64,000 nt of DNA from Brachybacterium ginsengisoli (GTDB taxonomy: Bacteria > Actinomycetota > Actinomycetes > Actinomycetales > Dermabacteraceae), in the NCBI RefSeq assembly GCF_002407065.1, contig NZ_CP023564.1, forward strand, positions 124,001 to 188,000. The letters run 5' to 3'. Below are positions 50,966 to 60,404 of the stretch, piece after piece. The stretch's first letter is position 1, and every line of letters starts with the position of its first letter. A program made the position numbers and the translations under genes. Below the pieces are notes generated by a model. That model made no database searches and was not told where the DNA came from. It saw only the letters and a list, made by a program, of their open reading frames with translations.

Positions 50966-53900
50966 TCAGCGGCTCCCGCCGGGGGAGCGCGGCTTGGTGA
51001 GCGGGAAGAGGATCGTGTCCCGGATCGACAGCCCGGTGAGGTTCATGACCAGTCGGTCGATGCCCATGCCCATCCCGCCCGTCGGCGGCATGCCGAGCTC
51101 GAGGACCCGCAGGAAGTCCTCGTCGACCGCCATCGCCTCCGGGTCCCCGGCGGCGGCCAGCAGCGACTGGGCCACCAGGCGCCGACGCTGGTCCACCGGG
51201 TCGTTGAGCTCGGAGTAGGCGGTGCCCTGCTCGGAGCCCTGGATGACCAGGTCCCACTTCTCGGCCAGGCGCGGATCGTCCCGGTCCGGCCGGGCCAGCG
51301 GGGCGTTCTCGCGCGGGAAGCCGGTGTAGAAGACCGGGGTGGTGGTGCTGCCCTCGCACAGCGCCCCGTAGAGCTCCTCGAGCACGGCGCCCCCGCCGAG
51401 CCGCGGATCCAGCTCGAGCCCGATCCGTCGGGCGTGGGCGTGCAGGTCCGTCGCGGGCGTGCCCACCTCGACCTCTTCGCCGAGAGCCCGGGAGACGGCC
51501 GTCGCGAGCGGGACCACGGGCCAGTCGCCGGAGAGGTCGAACTCCTCGAGCCGGCCGTCGGCCCCGGGCCGCAGCCCGATCGGGGCGCCGTGCACGGCGC
51601 GGGCCGCGTCCTGGATGATCCGCTGGGTCAGGCGCCGCATGCCGTGCTGGTCGCTGTAGGCCTCGTACACCTCGAGCGAGGTGAACTCGGGGTTGTGGGA
51701 GGCATCCGCCCCCTCGTTGCGGAACTGCCGGCCGATCTCGAAGACCTGCTCCATCCCGCCCACCACCAGGCGCTTGAGGTGCAGCTCGGTGGCGATGCGG
51801 AGGAAGAGGTCCATGTCGTAGGCGTTGATGTGCGTCTCGAACGGCCGGGCGGAGGCGCCGCCGTGCACGGCCTGCAGCACCGGGGTCTCGACCTCGGTGA
51901 AGCCCAGCTCGTGCAGGGTGTCCCGCACGCTGCGCACCACGGTGGCCCGCTGATAGGCGGTGGTGCGGGCGTCGGGCCGCACCACCAGATCCACGGCCCG
52001 CTCGCGCACCCGGGCCTCGGGGTCGCTCAGCCCGTGGTGCTTGTCCGGCAGCGGCCGCAGCGACTTCGCCGTGAGCACGAGCCCGGCGGCGTCCACGCTG
52101 ACCTCCCCGGTGCGGGTGGTGATCAGCTCGCCGCGCACCGCGATCTGGTCGCCGAGGTCGAGGCGGCGCCACACCTCCCACGAGGCGTCATCGGCCGCGT
52201 CGGCGATCATGACCTGCAGGTCGCCGCTGCCGTCCCGGAGCGTCGCGAAGCCGATCCGGCCGTGCTCGCGGCGGCGCATCACCCGCCCGGCGATCCGCAC
52301 CTCGTGCCCGGAGCGGGCGTCGGCCCCGAGCCCGGCGGCCGCCTCGCGCGCTGCGGCGAGGGTGCTGGTGCGCTCGATGCCGACGGGATAGGGGTCGATC
52401 CCCTCGGCCCGCAGCGTGGCGAGCTTGGCCAGGCGCACCCGCACCTGCTCCGGCAGGCGCTGCGCGGCGAGGGCCTCCTCGAGCGGGTCCGCCGGCTCCG
52501 GCATCAGGGCCCGCACCGCCGCGGCATGCTCGGCGCCGTCCGAGACCAGGGCCTCCGGGCCCGCCTCGACCGCGCCGCGGCGACCGCGTGCGAGCAGCCC
52601 CGGGGTGCGCAGGAAGCCCTCGGCGGTCCCGGCGGCGACGCCCACCCTGGGCAGGTCGGAGGCGAGCTCGAAGCACAGGTAGCGCGGCTCCCAGGTGGGG
52701 CGGTACTTGGCGTTGGCGCGGTACAGGGACTCGAGCTGCCAGGTGCGGCCGGCGGCGCGCAGGCCGCGCAGCCACAGCCGGTCCAGCGGACCGGCTCCGA
52801 TCTCGGCGCCCCGCTCGAAGACCTCCCGGAACATGGCGAAGTTCAGCGAGAGCCGGCCCACGCCGTGCCCGGGCGCCTGCTCCGCCATCGTGGTCACCAG
52901 CAGCTCCACCACGCCGTTCGCGGCGGAGGGGTCGCGGCGCATGAGATCCAGGGACGCCCCGGTCGCGCCCCAGGGCACGAAGCCGAGCACCGCGCGGAGC
53001 CGCCCGTCGGGGTCGTGGGCGAGCGCCAGCAGGCAGTCGCCGTCCAGCGGGTCGCCGAGCCGGCCCAGCGCCATCGAGAAGCCGCGCTCCTCGCCGCCGT
53101 CGCCGCGCCACTGCCCGGCGCCGGCCACGATCGCGTCGAGCTCCGCGGCGGTGAGGTCCCTCTGGCGGCGCACGTCCACGCTCCAGCCCTCGTCGTGCAG
53201 GCGACGGGTCACCCGGCGCACGGGATGCATCGCCGGGCCGGAGAGGGTGAAGTCCTCGAGCGCGAGCACGGCCTCGTCGCCGATGTCGTAGACCACCAGC
53301 CCGGCCTCCGCGTAGGCGCGGCCGCCCTCCTCGCCGGCGCCCATGACGGCGAGGGAGAGGCCCTGCTCGCGGGCGAGGCGCCGCCAGGCCTCGATCGCCC
53401 GGTCCCAGTGCTCGGGATCGCCGACGGGGTTGCCGCTGGCGAGGCTGACGGTGCCGACCACGCGGTGGGAGATGCCGGCCCGGGCGGTGGCCGGGTCGCC
53501 GGTGTCCCAGACCATGGCCTTGTCGCGACGGGTGGCGAAGTAGCCCAGGGAGTCGTGCTCCCCGTGCTCGGCCAGGAGGGTGCGCACGCGGGCCTCGTCG
53601 GCCGCGGGGAGCCGGTGGTCCCCGCGCGGCGGGCGGAAGAGCAGCAGGGCGGAGGTGAGGACCACTGCGGCGCCCAGCAGGTTCAGCAGCAGATGCACCC
53701 ACCAGGGGGCGCTGACCGTGCCCACCGCCTCCAGGCGGCCGAGGTCGGCGAGCAGACGACCGGCGACGAACCCGGCCGCGGCCGGATAGGACTCCGCGTC
53801 GCCGACCTTCTGCACCAGCCAGGCGCCGCCGGTCAGGATCACCGCGCCGCCGGTGAGGAAGAGCGTCAGCGCCGCCCGGAGGCTGCCGGGCACGCGGCGC

Positions 53901-54403
53901 GCCGTGAACCCCGAGCGGGTCAGGAGCAGCAGCACGATCACCGCGCAGCCCAGCACGAGGCCGATCTCGGCCAGCACCCGGTGGCCGGGCTCCAGCGCCT
54001 CGAGGCCCTGCGGTCGGGGGCCGGCGTCACGGTGCCGCGGGGAGTGGATCAGCGCGAGCACACGGCCCGTCTGCGGGACCAGCACCCACCACAGCAGCAG
54101 GAACCACCAGGCGGCGCGCAGCCGGCGCCGCAGCGCCACCGCCACCACGATCAGCAGCGCCGGGTAGATGAGGTTGGGGACGATCGGCATGACCAGCAGC
54201 GAGACGGGATCCGCCGGTCGGTCGAAGAAGCGGCGCCAGGTCGGGACGATCGTCACCAGGAGGGAGAACAGCCCCGTGGTGAGGACCGCGACGGCCAGAC
54301 GGTCCGGCCAGCGATCGTCCAGCACGTGCAGGCGGCTGGAGCGGATCGCGCGGCCCACGCTCGTGGGTCGGCGCCGACGGTCCGGAGCGGCGGGGGAGGT
54401 CAC
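50966..54403 (-). CDS. lysX: Bifunctional lysylphosphatidylglycerol synthetase/lysine--tRNA ligase
   Basis: A 1145-residue LysX: the protein charges tRNA with lysine and transfers the lysine to phosphatidylglycerol, making the membrane less anionic and more resistant to cationic peptides. Six to seven membrane helices cover about residues 30-270, a GNAT-like transferase domain (DUF2156) about 290-620 with DIGDEAVLALEDFTLSGPAM and the later NFAMFREVFERGAEIG, an OB-fold about 690-790 (VRIAGRVMRRREHGRIGFATLRDGSGDLQ), and the class II core with motif 2 GRQFRNEGAD and motif 3 GMGMGIDRLVM. TACAGT ends 6 nt before GTG 54403 with no ribosome site, so translation is likely leaderless. It is divergent from a membrane gene of unknown role. 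A separate housekeeping lysS is expected elsewhere. Confidence 0.95.
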   Translation of the reverse strand: MTSPAAPDRRRRPTSVGRAIRSSRLHVLDDRWPDRLAVAVLTTGLFSLLVTIVPTWRRFFDRPADPVSLLVMPIVPNLIYPALLIVVAVALRRRLRAAWWFLLLWWVLVPQTGRVLALIHSPRHRDAGPRPQGLEALEPGHRVLAEIGLVLGCAVIVLLLLTRSGFTARRVPGSLRAALTLFLTGGAVILTGGAWLVQKVGDAESYPAAAGFVAGRLLADLGRLEAVGTVSAPWWVHLLLNLLGAAVVLTSALLLFRPPRGDHRLPAADEARVRTLLAEHGEHDSLGYFATRRDKAMVWDTGDPATARAGISHRVVGTVSLASGNPVGDPEHWDRAIEAWRRLAREQGLSLAVMGAGEEGGRAYAEAGLVVYDIGDEAVLALEDFTLSGPAMHPVRRVTRRLHDEGWSVDVRRQRDLTAAELDAIVAGAGQWRGDGGEERGFSMALGRLGDPLDGDCLLALAHDPDGRLRAVLGFVPWGATGASLDLMRRDPSAANGVVELLVTTMAEQAPGHGVGRLSLNFAMFREVFERGAEIGAGPLDRLWLRGLRAAGRTWQLESLYRANAKYRPTWEPRYLCFELASDLPRVGVAAGTAEGFLRTPGLLARGRRGAVEAGPEALVSDGAEHAAAVRALMPEPADPLEEALAAQRLPEQVRVRLAKLATLRAEGIDPYPVGIERTSTLAAAREAAAGLGADARSGHEVRIAGRVMRRREHGRIGFATLRDGSGDLQVMIADAADDASWEVWRRLDLGDQIAVRGELITTRTGEVSVDAAGLVLTAKSLRPLPDKHHGLSDPEARVRERAVDLVVRPDARTTAYQRATVVRSVRDTLHELGFTEVETPVLQAVHGGASARPFETHINAYDMDLFLRIATELHLKRLVVGGMEQVFEIGRQFRNEGADASHNPEFTSLEVYEAYSDQHGMRRLTQRIIQDAARAVHGAPIGLRPGADGRLEEFDLSGDWPVVPLATAVSRALGEEVEVGTPATDLHAHARRIGLELDPRLGGGAVLEELYGALCEGSTTTPVFYTGFPRENAPLARPDRDDPRLAEKWDLVIQGSEQGTAYSELNDPVDQRRRLVAQSLLAAAGDPEAMAVDEDFLRVLELGMPPTGGMGMGIDRLVMNLTGLSIRDTILFPLTKPRSPGGSR

Positions 54404-54495
54404 GCGATCACTGTAGGTGGGCTCTCGCGCTCCCAGGAACGCAGGCGCACAATCGGGGGCGGGCCTCCGGCACGGCCCGCAGGAGAGGGGTCCGG

Positions 54496-55173
54496 ATGAC
54501 CAGGCGCAGACGGGGGCTCCACCTCGCGATCGGCTGCACGGCCGCGGTGCTGTACTCGAACTTCCTCCTGGACTTGATGATCCCCGGCCCGCACGAGTGG
54601 GCGAAGCAGGTCAGCGCCCTCGAGATCCCCGGGCACCGCAGCGCCGGCCTGCTGCGGACCACCGACGTGGTCTCCGCGCTGCTGGTGCTCTCCCAGCTCC
54701 CCGCGGTGCGGCGCGCGCTGCCGCGGTCCCGCTGGCGCACGGTGGTGCTCGGCGGCGTCGCGGCCTTCGCGGCGGGCGGCATCCTCGCCGCGATCATCAC
54801 GCTCCCGGCGCCGGGCACGGAGGAGCTTCACCGCACCCGCCACCTGGTCCACGACCTGTCCAGCATCGTCTCCGTCGGCGGCATGGTGGCCAGCGCCGCC
54901 GCGGCGCGGATCCTGCTGCGCGGTCCCCGGGAGCGCCGGCCGCGCTGGCTCACCGCGGCGGTGGTCGTGGTCGCGATCGGCTGCGCGGCCGAGCTCGGCA
55001 GCGAGGTGCTGGTGGCCCTGTGGCCGGGCCTGGACCTCGTGGACGGCCTCGCGCAGCGGGCCCAGATGCTCACCCTCAGCGCCTGGATCGTGGGCCTCGC
55101 GAGGCTCGCCGGATGGGCGGGGCCGACGGGCTCCGGTCCGGACGCCGCCGCGGGTGGGAGGATCGCCCCGTGA
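54496..55173 (+). CDS. DUF998-like membrane protein
   Basis: A 225-residue protein with about six hydrophobic segments; the first is GLHLAIGCTAAVLYSNFLLDLMI and later ones include VVLGGVAAFAAGGILAAIITL and WLTAAVVVVAIGCAAELGSEVLVALW. The arrangement resembles DUF998-type small membrane proteins (weak match). A CAGGAGAGGG ribosome site precedes the ATG. It is divergent from lysX and coupled by GTGA to the PhzF gene. An envelope role linked to lysX is possible but unproven. Confidence 0.6.
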   Translation: MTRRRRGLHLAIGCTAAVLYSNFLLDLMIPGPHEWAKQVSALEIPGHRSAGLLRTTDVVSALLVLSQLPAVRRALPRSRWRTVVLGGVAAFAAGGILAAIITLPAPGTEELHRTRHLVHDLSSIVSVGGMVASAAAARILLRGPRERRPRWLTAAVVVVAIGCAAELGSEVLVALWPGLDLVDGLAQRAQMLTLSAWIVGLARLAGWAGPTGSGPDAAAGGRIAP

Positions 55174-56051
55174 CCACCGACTCCGCCGCTTCCGGCCCTG
55201 CCGCGCCTGCCCCTGCCGCACCCGTGCGCCGCCGCTTCGCGCAGCTCGACGTCTTCGCCACCCGGCCGCTGCGGGGCAACCCGCTCGCGGTGGTGCTCGA
55301 GGCGGAGGGTCTGAGCGCGCAGGAGATGCAGCGCCTGGCCGCCTGGACGAACCTCTCCGAGACCACCTTCCTGCTGCCGCCCACGGTGCCCGGCGCCGAC
55401 TACCGGGTGCGGATCTTCACCGGCTCCCAGGAGCTGCCCTTCGCCGGCCACCCCACCCTCGGCACGGCCCGGGCCTGGCTGCACGCCGGCGGGGTCCCGG
55501 CGGGGGAGCGGATCGTGCAGGAGTGCGCGGCCGGGCTGATCGAGGTGCGCCGCGAGGGTGACCAGCTCGCCTTCGCCGCCCCGCCCCTGCTGCGCAGCGG
55601 CCCCCTTGAGGAGGACGAGGTCGACGCGATCGCCGCAGCCCTCGGGGTGGAGCGCTCCGCAGTGCGCGGACACACCTGGGCGGACAACGGCCCGGGATGG
55701 CAGGTCGTCGAGCTGGACTCCGCCGAGCAGGTGCTCGCGCTCGAGCCGGACGCCGCCCTGCTCGGATCCCGGAAGGTGGGCGTCATGGGTTGGCACGACG
55801 GCACGGACAGCCCCCTCTACGAGGTGCGCGCCTTCGCGCCCGTCGGCGTCGAGGACCCGGTCACCGGCAGCCTCAACGCCGGCATCGCCCAGTGGCTGGT
55901 GGACCGCGGCGACGCGCCGGAGCGCTGGACCGTCGCGCAGGGCACGGTCCGCGGCCGGGAGGGTCGGGTGGACGTGCAGGTCGAGGCCGACGGGACGATC
56001 TGGGTGGGCGGCGGGACGGTGCTGACCGTCGAGGGCACGATCCTCGCCTGA
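55170..56051 (+). CDS. PhzF family isomerase/epimerase
   Basis: A 293-residue protein of the PhzF family (two-lobed fold, diaminopimelate-epimerase-like). The catalytic Glu lies in WTNLSETTFLLPP near residue 71 and the core GSQELPFAGHPTLGTARAW near residue 90 is characteristic; the C-terminal lobe has EDPVTGSLNAGIAQWL, the second family signature. Family members act in phenazine synthesis or other isomerisations; no phenazine genes are present. The first 20 residues are Ala/Pro-rich. GTG 55170 overlaps the stop of the preceding gene. Confidence 0.9.
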   Translation: MTTDSAASGPAAPAPAAPVRRRFAQLDVFATRPLRGNPLAVVLEAEGLSAQEMQRLAAWTNLSETTFLLPPTVPGADYRVRIFTGSQELPFAGHPTLGTARAWLHAGGVPAGERIVQECAAGLIEVRREGDQLAFAAPPLLRSGPLEEDEVDAIAAALGVERSAVRGHTWADNGPGWQVVELDSAEQVLALEPDAALLGSRKVGVMGWHDGTDSPLYEVRAFAPVGVEDPVTGSLNAGIAQWLVDRGDAPERWTVAQGTVRGREGRVDVQVEADGTIWVGGGTVLTVEGTILA

Positions 56052-56108
56052 CCAGCCCGATCCATCGTTCCCCTCGTCCCCGCCGCCCGGACTGCCTACT
56101 CTGGCCCC

Positions 56109-58250
56109 ATGGTGACGACACTGCCGTACGGGTCCTGGCCCTCGCCCCTGACCGCCGAGCTCCTCGCGACCGGGGGCACCCGGCTGGGCGCGCCGCGCCT
56201 GGTGGGGGACGCCGTCTGGTGGACGGAGGGCATCGCGACCGAGGGCGGCCGCCAGGCGATCGTGCGCTCGGCCGGGCCCGTCGGCCTCCCGGAGGCCGGC
56301 GCCGATCCCGCCCCCGCGGAGCCCGTCACGGTGCTGCCCGCACCGTTCAACGCCCGCTCGCGCGTGCACGAGTACGGCGGCGCAAGCTGGGCCGTGGCCC
56401 CCGGCGCCCGCCCGGAGCCGGGCGTCGCTCCCGAGGAGGAGCTGCCGCCGCTGGTCGTCTTCGTGAACTTCGAGGACCAGCGGGTCTACGCCCTGCGGGA
56501 GGGGGAGCAGCCGCGGCCGCTCACCCCCGTCGGCCCCGAGGTGGAGTCCGCGCACGGACCGTCGCTGCGCTGGGCCGATCCCACCGTGGTGGAGATCGCC
56601 GGGGCGAGCGAGGTGTGGTGGATCTGCGAGGACCACACCGGCGGGATCGAGGGCCCGCGCACGGGCGAGGACGGCGCTCCCCACATCGAGCGCTACGTGG
56701 TGGCGGTGCCGCTGGACGGCTCGGCCGCGGAGGACCCCGAGGCCCTGCGCCGCGTCACCCCGTCGTCCCGGTTCGTGGCCCACGCCCGGATCAGCCCCGA
56801 CGGCGAGCGCGTGGCCTGGCTGAGCTGGGAGCATCCGCAGATGCCGTGGGACGGCACCCTCCTGCACGTCGCGCCGCTGATGAACGGCAGCGCCGGCGAG
56901 GGCGAGATCGTCGCGGGCGCGACCGACGTCTCGGTCATGCAGCCCGAATGGCTCGACGACCAGCGGCTGCTGTTCCTCGAGGACAGCTCCGACTGGTGGA
57001 ACCCGTGGGTGTGGTCCGCGGCCGACGGGGCGCGCCAGGTGCTCGAGCTGGACCAGGAGTTCGCCGGCCCGATGTGGGCTCTCGGCACCACCTGGTACCA
57101 GGTGCTCGCCCAGGACCTCGCCCTCGTGCAGCACGGTCGCGCGGCGACGTCGCTGTCCCTGCTGCGGATCAGCACCGGCGAGCTCACGGCGCTGGACTGC
57201 CCGCTGACCCAGATCAGCGCCGCCGAGCTGCGCAGCGACGGCCTCCTGCTGCTCGCCGGCGCCTCGCCCACGCAGTTCCCGGCGATCTACGTCGCCCACC
57301 TCGCGGTGGCCGGTCCGTCGGCCGGAACTGACGCAGGCCCGTCGGCCGGATCCTCCGCACCCGCCCTCTCCGCTCTCACCCTGCTGCGCTCCTCCCGCAG
57401 CGACGCCCCCGATCCGGGCCTCCTGCCCGAAGGGGAGAGCATCGAGGTGCCGCTGCCCGGCGGCGGGGTGGTCCACGCGATCGTGCACCGGCCGCGCCAG
57501 GAGGGCATCGCGGGCAAGGACGGCGAGCTGCCGCCCTTCATCGCCCGGGTCCACGGCGGCCCCACCGGCCACGTCCCGCCGGTGCTGAACCTGACGGCGG
57601 CGTACTACACCTCGCGCGGCCTCGGCGTGGTGGACGTGAACTACGGCGGCTCCTCCGGCTACGGCCGCAGCTACCGCAACCGTCTGCGCGGGCAGTGGGG
57701 CGTGGTGGACGTCGAGGACACGGTCGCCGTGATGGATCACCTGGTCAGCGAGGGGATCGCCGATGGGAGCCGGCTCGCGATCGAGGGCGGCAGCGCCGGC
57801 GGCTGGACCACCCTGGCGTGCCTGACCCGCACCGACACCTTCGCCGCGGGCGTCTCCAGCTTCGGCGTCGCCGAGCTCGAGAAGTTCCGCGAGGACACCC
57901 ACGACTTCGAGTCCCGCTACATCGACGGGCTCGTGGGCCCCTACCCGGAGCGGCGCGACCTGTACGTCGAGCGGGCCCCGCTCAGCCACGTCGACGAGCT
58001 CGAGGTCCCGGTGCTGCTGCTCCAGGGCGACGAGGACCGCATCGTCCCGCCGAGCCAGTCCGAGCTGTTCCGCGACGCGCTCGCCGCCAAGGGCATCCCG
58101 CACGCCTACATCCTGTTCGAGGGGGAGCAGCACGGCTTCCGCCAGGCCACCTCGATCATCCGCTCGGTCGAGGCGTCCCTGTCCTTCTACGGGCAGGTGC
58201 TCGGCTTCAGCCCGGCCTGCGTGCCGGTCCTCGAGCTCGAACGCGAATGA
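56109..58250 (+). CDS. S9 family peptidase (prolyl oligopeptidase superfamily)
   Basis: A 713-residue serine peptidase. The N-terminal two-thirds is a beta-propeller that screens substrates; the C-terminal alpha/beta hydrolase domain (about 470-713) has the nucleophile elbow GGSAGG, the catalytic Asp in LLLQGDEDRIVPP and the catalytic His in EGEQHGFR. No signal peptide is seen, so the enzyme is probably cytoplasmic, degrading short peptides. TACTCT (56097-56102) ends 6 nt before the ATG, the leaderless pattern. It follows the PhzF gene but has its own promoter. Confidence 0.92.
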   Translation: MVTTLPYGSWPSPLTAELLATGGTRLGAPRLVGDAVWWTEGIATEGGRQAIVRSAGPVGLPEAGADPAPAEPVTVLPAPFNARSRVHEYGGASWAVAPGARPEPGVAPEEELPPLVVFVNFEDQRVYALREGEQPRPLTPVGPEVESAHGPSLRWADPTVVEIAGASEVWWICEDHTGGIEGPRTGEDGAPHIERYVVAVPLDGSAAEDPEALRRVTPSSRFVAHARISPDGERVAWLSWEHPQMPWDGTLLHVAPLMNGSAGEGEIVAGATDVSVMQPEWLDDQRLLFLEDSSDWWNPWVWSAADGARQVLELDQEFAGPMWALGTTWYQVLAQDLALVQHGRAATSLSLLRISTGELTALDCPLTQISAAELRSDGLLLLAGASPTQFPAIYVAHLAVAGPSAGTDAGPSAGSSAPALSALTLLRSSRSDAPDPGLLPEGESIEVPLPGGGVVHAIVHRPRQEGIAGKDGELPPFIARVHGGPTGHVPPVLNLTAAYYTSRGLGVVDVNYGGSSGYGRSYRNRLRGQWGVVDVEDTVAVMDHLVSEGIADGSRLAIEGGSAGGWTTLACLTRTDTFAAGVSSFGVAELEKFREDTHDFESRYIDGLVGPYPERRDLYVERAPLSHVDELEVPVLLLQGDEDRIVPPSQSELFRDALAAKGIPHAYILFEGEQHGFRQATSIIRSVEASLSFYGQVLGFSPACVPVLELERE

Positions 58251-58467
58251 CCGGCCGCACCGGCATGCACCCGCACGATCAGCCGCTCCGGCCGGCGATC
58301 GCGCGGCTGGTGGGGATCGTCGGGGTGCGTCGGGCGCGCGCGCAGCTCGGGCCCGACGACCGCGTGTGACGGTTGCCGCAGCGGACCCTCCTGGCTAGGT
58401 TGGACGGCGGCGTGGGGGCCGGACCGACCAGGGGACGGCCGGACGCCGCCCCGAGCGAAGGAGCTCC

Positions 58468-60297
58468 ATGGAACCCCGACTGTCCCGCCGGACCGGACTG
58501 ACCGCCGGCGCACTCGCCGCGGCAGGCGTCGTCGGCCTGCCCGCCGCCGCCCGCGCGATGGGCGATCCCGCCCCGCACAAGGAACGACCCGCCGCCCGCT
58601 CGGCGCGCTCCGCCCCCGACTGGAGCCGCGGCGGCCCGCACCGCCACCCCTGGGACCGGCGCGAGTCGGGCAGGACGCTGCGGGACGCCCGGCCGGAGTC
58701 CGTCGGCCTCGACCCCGCCGTCCTCGACGAGATCCCCGGGATCCTCCGAGCCGGCCTCGACAACGACCCGCCCCGCTTCTCCGGCGCCTCCGTGCTGGTC
58801 GCCTCGCAGGCCGGCATCGCCTACGAGCACGCCGACGGGTACGCGCTGCGCTGGCAGGACGCCACCACCGAGCTGCCCGAGGCCGAGCGGATCCCCGCTC
58901 GCACCGACACGATCTACGACCTCGCCTCGATCTCGAAGATCTTCACCGCCACGGCGGTGCTGCAGCATGTCGAGAAGGGTCTGCTGGGCCTGGACGACCG
59001 GGTCGCCGACCACCTCCCGCGCTTCGCCGAGAACGGCAAGGGCGAGGTCACCGTGCAGCACCTGCTCACCCACGTCGGCGGGCTGCCCGCCTTCATCAAC
59101 CTCTACTCCGCCTTCCCGGACATCCCCTCCCGGATCGACGCCGTGCTCACCGTCGCGCCGAAGACGCCGCCGGGCACCGCCTACGTCTACTCGGACCTCG
59201 GCCTGATCACGCTCGGGCTGATCGTCGAGAAGCTCTCCGGGCAGCGCCTGGACCAGTACGTCCACGACCACATCACCGCGCCGCTGGGCATGACCGAGAC
59301 GATGTACACCCCGCCCGCCGAGCTGAAGCCCCGCATCGCCGCGACCGAGTACGTCGACTACTACGGCTATCTCGTGCACGGGCACGTCCACGACGAGAAC
59401 GCCCACTCGCTCGGCGGAGTCGCCGGGCACGCCGGGGTGTTCTCGACCGCCCGGGACCTCGCGGTCCTCGCCCAGATGTTCCTCGGCGGGGGCCGCTACG
59501 GCGACGCCCGGATCCTCGAGGCCGGCACGGTGCAGGACATGTTCACCGACCGGATCGCGGAGGTCACCGGGGTGGGCGGCGCGCGCCGCGGGCTCGGGCC
59601 GGAGCTCTCCGCCTGGTTCTACCACGCGGGCCTCACCAGCCCGTACAGCGGGGTGCACACCGGGTTCACCGGCACCTCGCTGGTGATCGACCCGCTCACC
59701 GACACGATCGTGGTGATGCTGACCAACTCGGTGCATCCCACCCGCGAATGGTCCACCACCTCGGTGACCCGCCGCGAGGTCTCCACCTGCGTCGCGCAGG
59801 CGCTGGGACTGGTGCCGAGGGAGGTCCGCGACGGCTGGCACGCGGGCGGCGACGACGCGAGCGTCGCGACCCTGAGCCTCGCGGTCGAGCTCGAGGAGGG
59901 CCCTGCGGAGCTGCGTGCGGACCTGTTCGTCCACCTCGAGACCGCCTATGACGTGCTCACGCTCGAGGCCTCCGCCGACCAGGGACAGACCTGGGCGCCG
60001 CTCGCGGGCCGCCTCGAGGCCCGGCACGAGGAGCCGGTCGAGGTGCCGGACGGGCAGCTCACGGGCTGGGGGAGGCGCGCGGTGTGGGACGGCACGTTCG
60101 CGCTCGCCGACGACGGGACCCCGTTGGTCGGGGAGATCCAGGTGCGGCTGCGTCTGAGCACCGACGGCTCCACGCGCGGGCTCGGAGCCTGGGTGGGGAG
60201 GCTGCGGGTGCTCGCCGACGGCCAGGAGCTGTTCGACACCGACCGGTCCGACGACCGCGCGGAGGTCGTCGCCGACGGGTGGGCGCGCGGGGAGTGA
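58468..60297 (+). CDS. Tat-exported serine hydrolase (class C beta-lactamase fold)
   Basis: A 609-residue secreted serine hydrolase. A Tat-type leader, SRRTGLTAGALAAAGVV (residues 5-21), precedes AAARA. The catalytic motifs are SISK in YDLASISKIFTA (near residue 156), YSD in YVYSDLGLITLG, and a terminal HTGFTGTS in place of the KTG box, giving a penicillin-binding/esterase-type enzyme. A C-terminal extension of about 150 residues (beta-rich, 460-609) is not part of the lactamase fold. GAAGGAG precedes the ATG. Peptidoglycan or ester hydrolysis are both possible. Confidence 0.83.
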   Translation: MEPRLSRRTGLTAGALAAAGVVGLPAAARAMGDPAPHKERPAARSARSAPDWSRGGPHRHPWDRRESGRTLRDARPESVGLDPAVLDEIPGILRAGLDNDPPRFSGASVLVASQAGIAYEHADGYALRWQDATTELPEAERIPARTDTIYDLASISKIFTATAVLQHVEKGLLGLDDRVADHLPRFAENGKGEVTVQHLLTHVGGLPAFINLYSAFPDIPSRIDAVLTVAPKTPPGTAYVYSDLGLITLGLIVEKLSGQRLDQYVHDHITAPLGMTETMYTPPAELKPRIAATEYVDYYGYLVHGHVHDENAHSLGGVAGHAGVFSTARDLAVLAQMFLGGGRYGDARILEAGTVQDMFTDRIAEVTGVGGARRGLGPELSAWFYHAGLTSPYSGVHTGFTGTSLVIDPLTDTIVVMLTNSVHPTREWSTTSVTRREVSTCVAQALGLVPREVRDGWHAGGDDASVATLSLAVELEEGPAELRADLFVHLETAYDVLTLEASADQGQTWAPLAGRLEARHEEPVEVPDGQLTGWGRRAVWDGTFALADDGTPLVGEIQVRLRLSTDGSTRGLGAWVGRLRVLADGQELFDTDRSDDRAEVVADGWARGE

Positions 60298-60348
60298 CGC
60301 CGGGCCGAGGGGCCTGAGGGCGGTGCGCTCCTCGTCGGCCGGCGCTGT

Positions 60349-60404
60349 CAGCGCCGGTCGGCGGGCTCAGCGACGGTCGGCGGGCTCAGCGCCGGTCGGC
60401 GAGG
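60349..60404. repeat. 19-bp tandem repeat overlapping the gpx stop codon
   Basis: Units at 60349, 60368 and 60387 have CAGCGMCGGTCGGCGGGCT; the third runs into the coding end of the leftward gpx gene, so the first two duplicate its last codons and stop region. About 19 bp each, two full copies and one partial. Confidence 0.82.
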
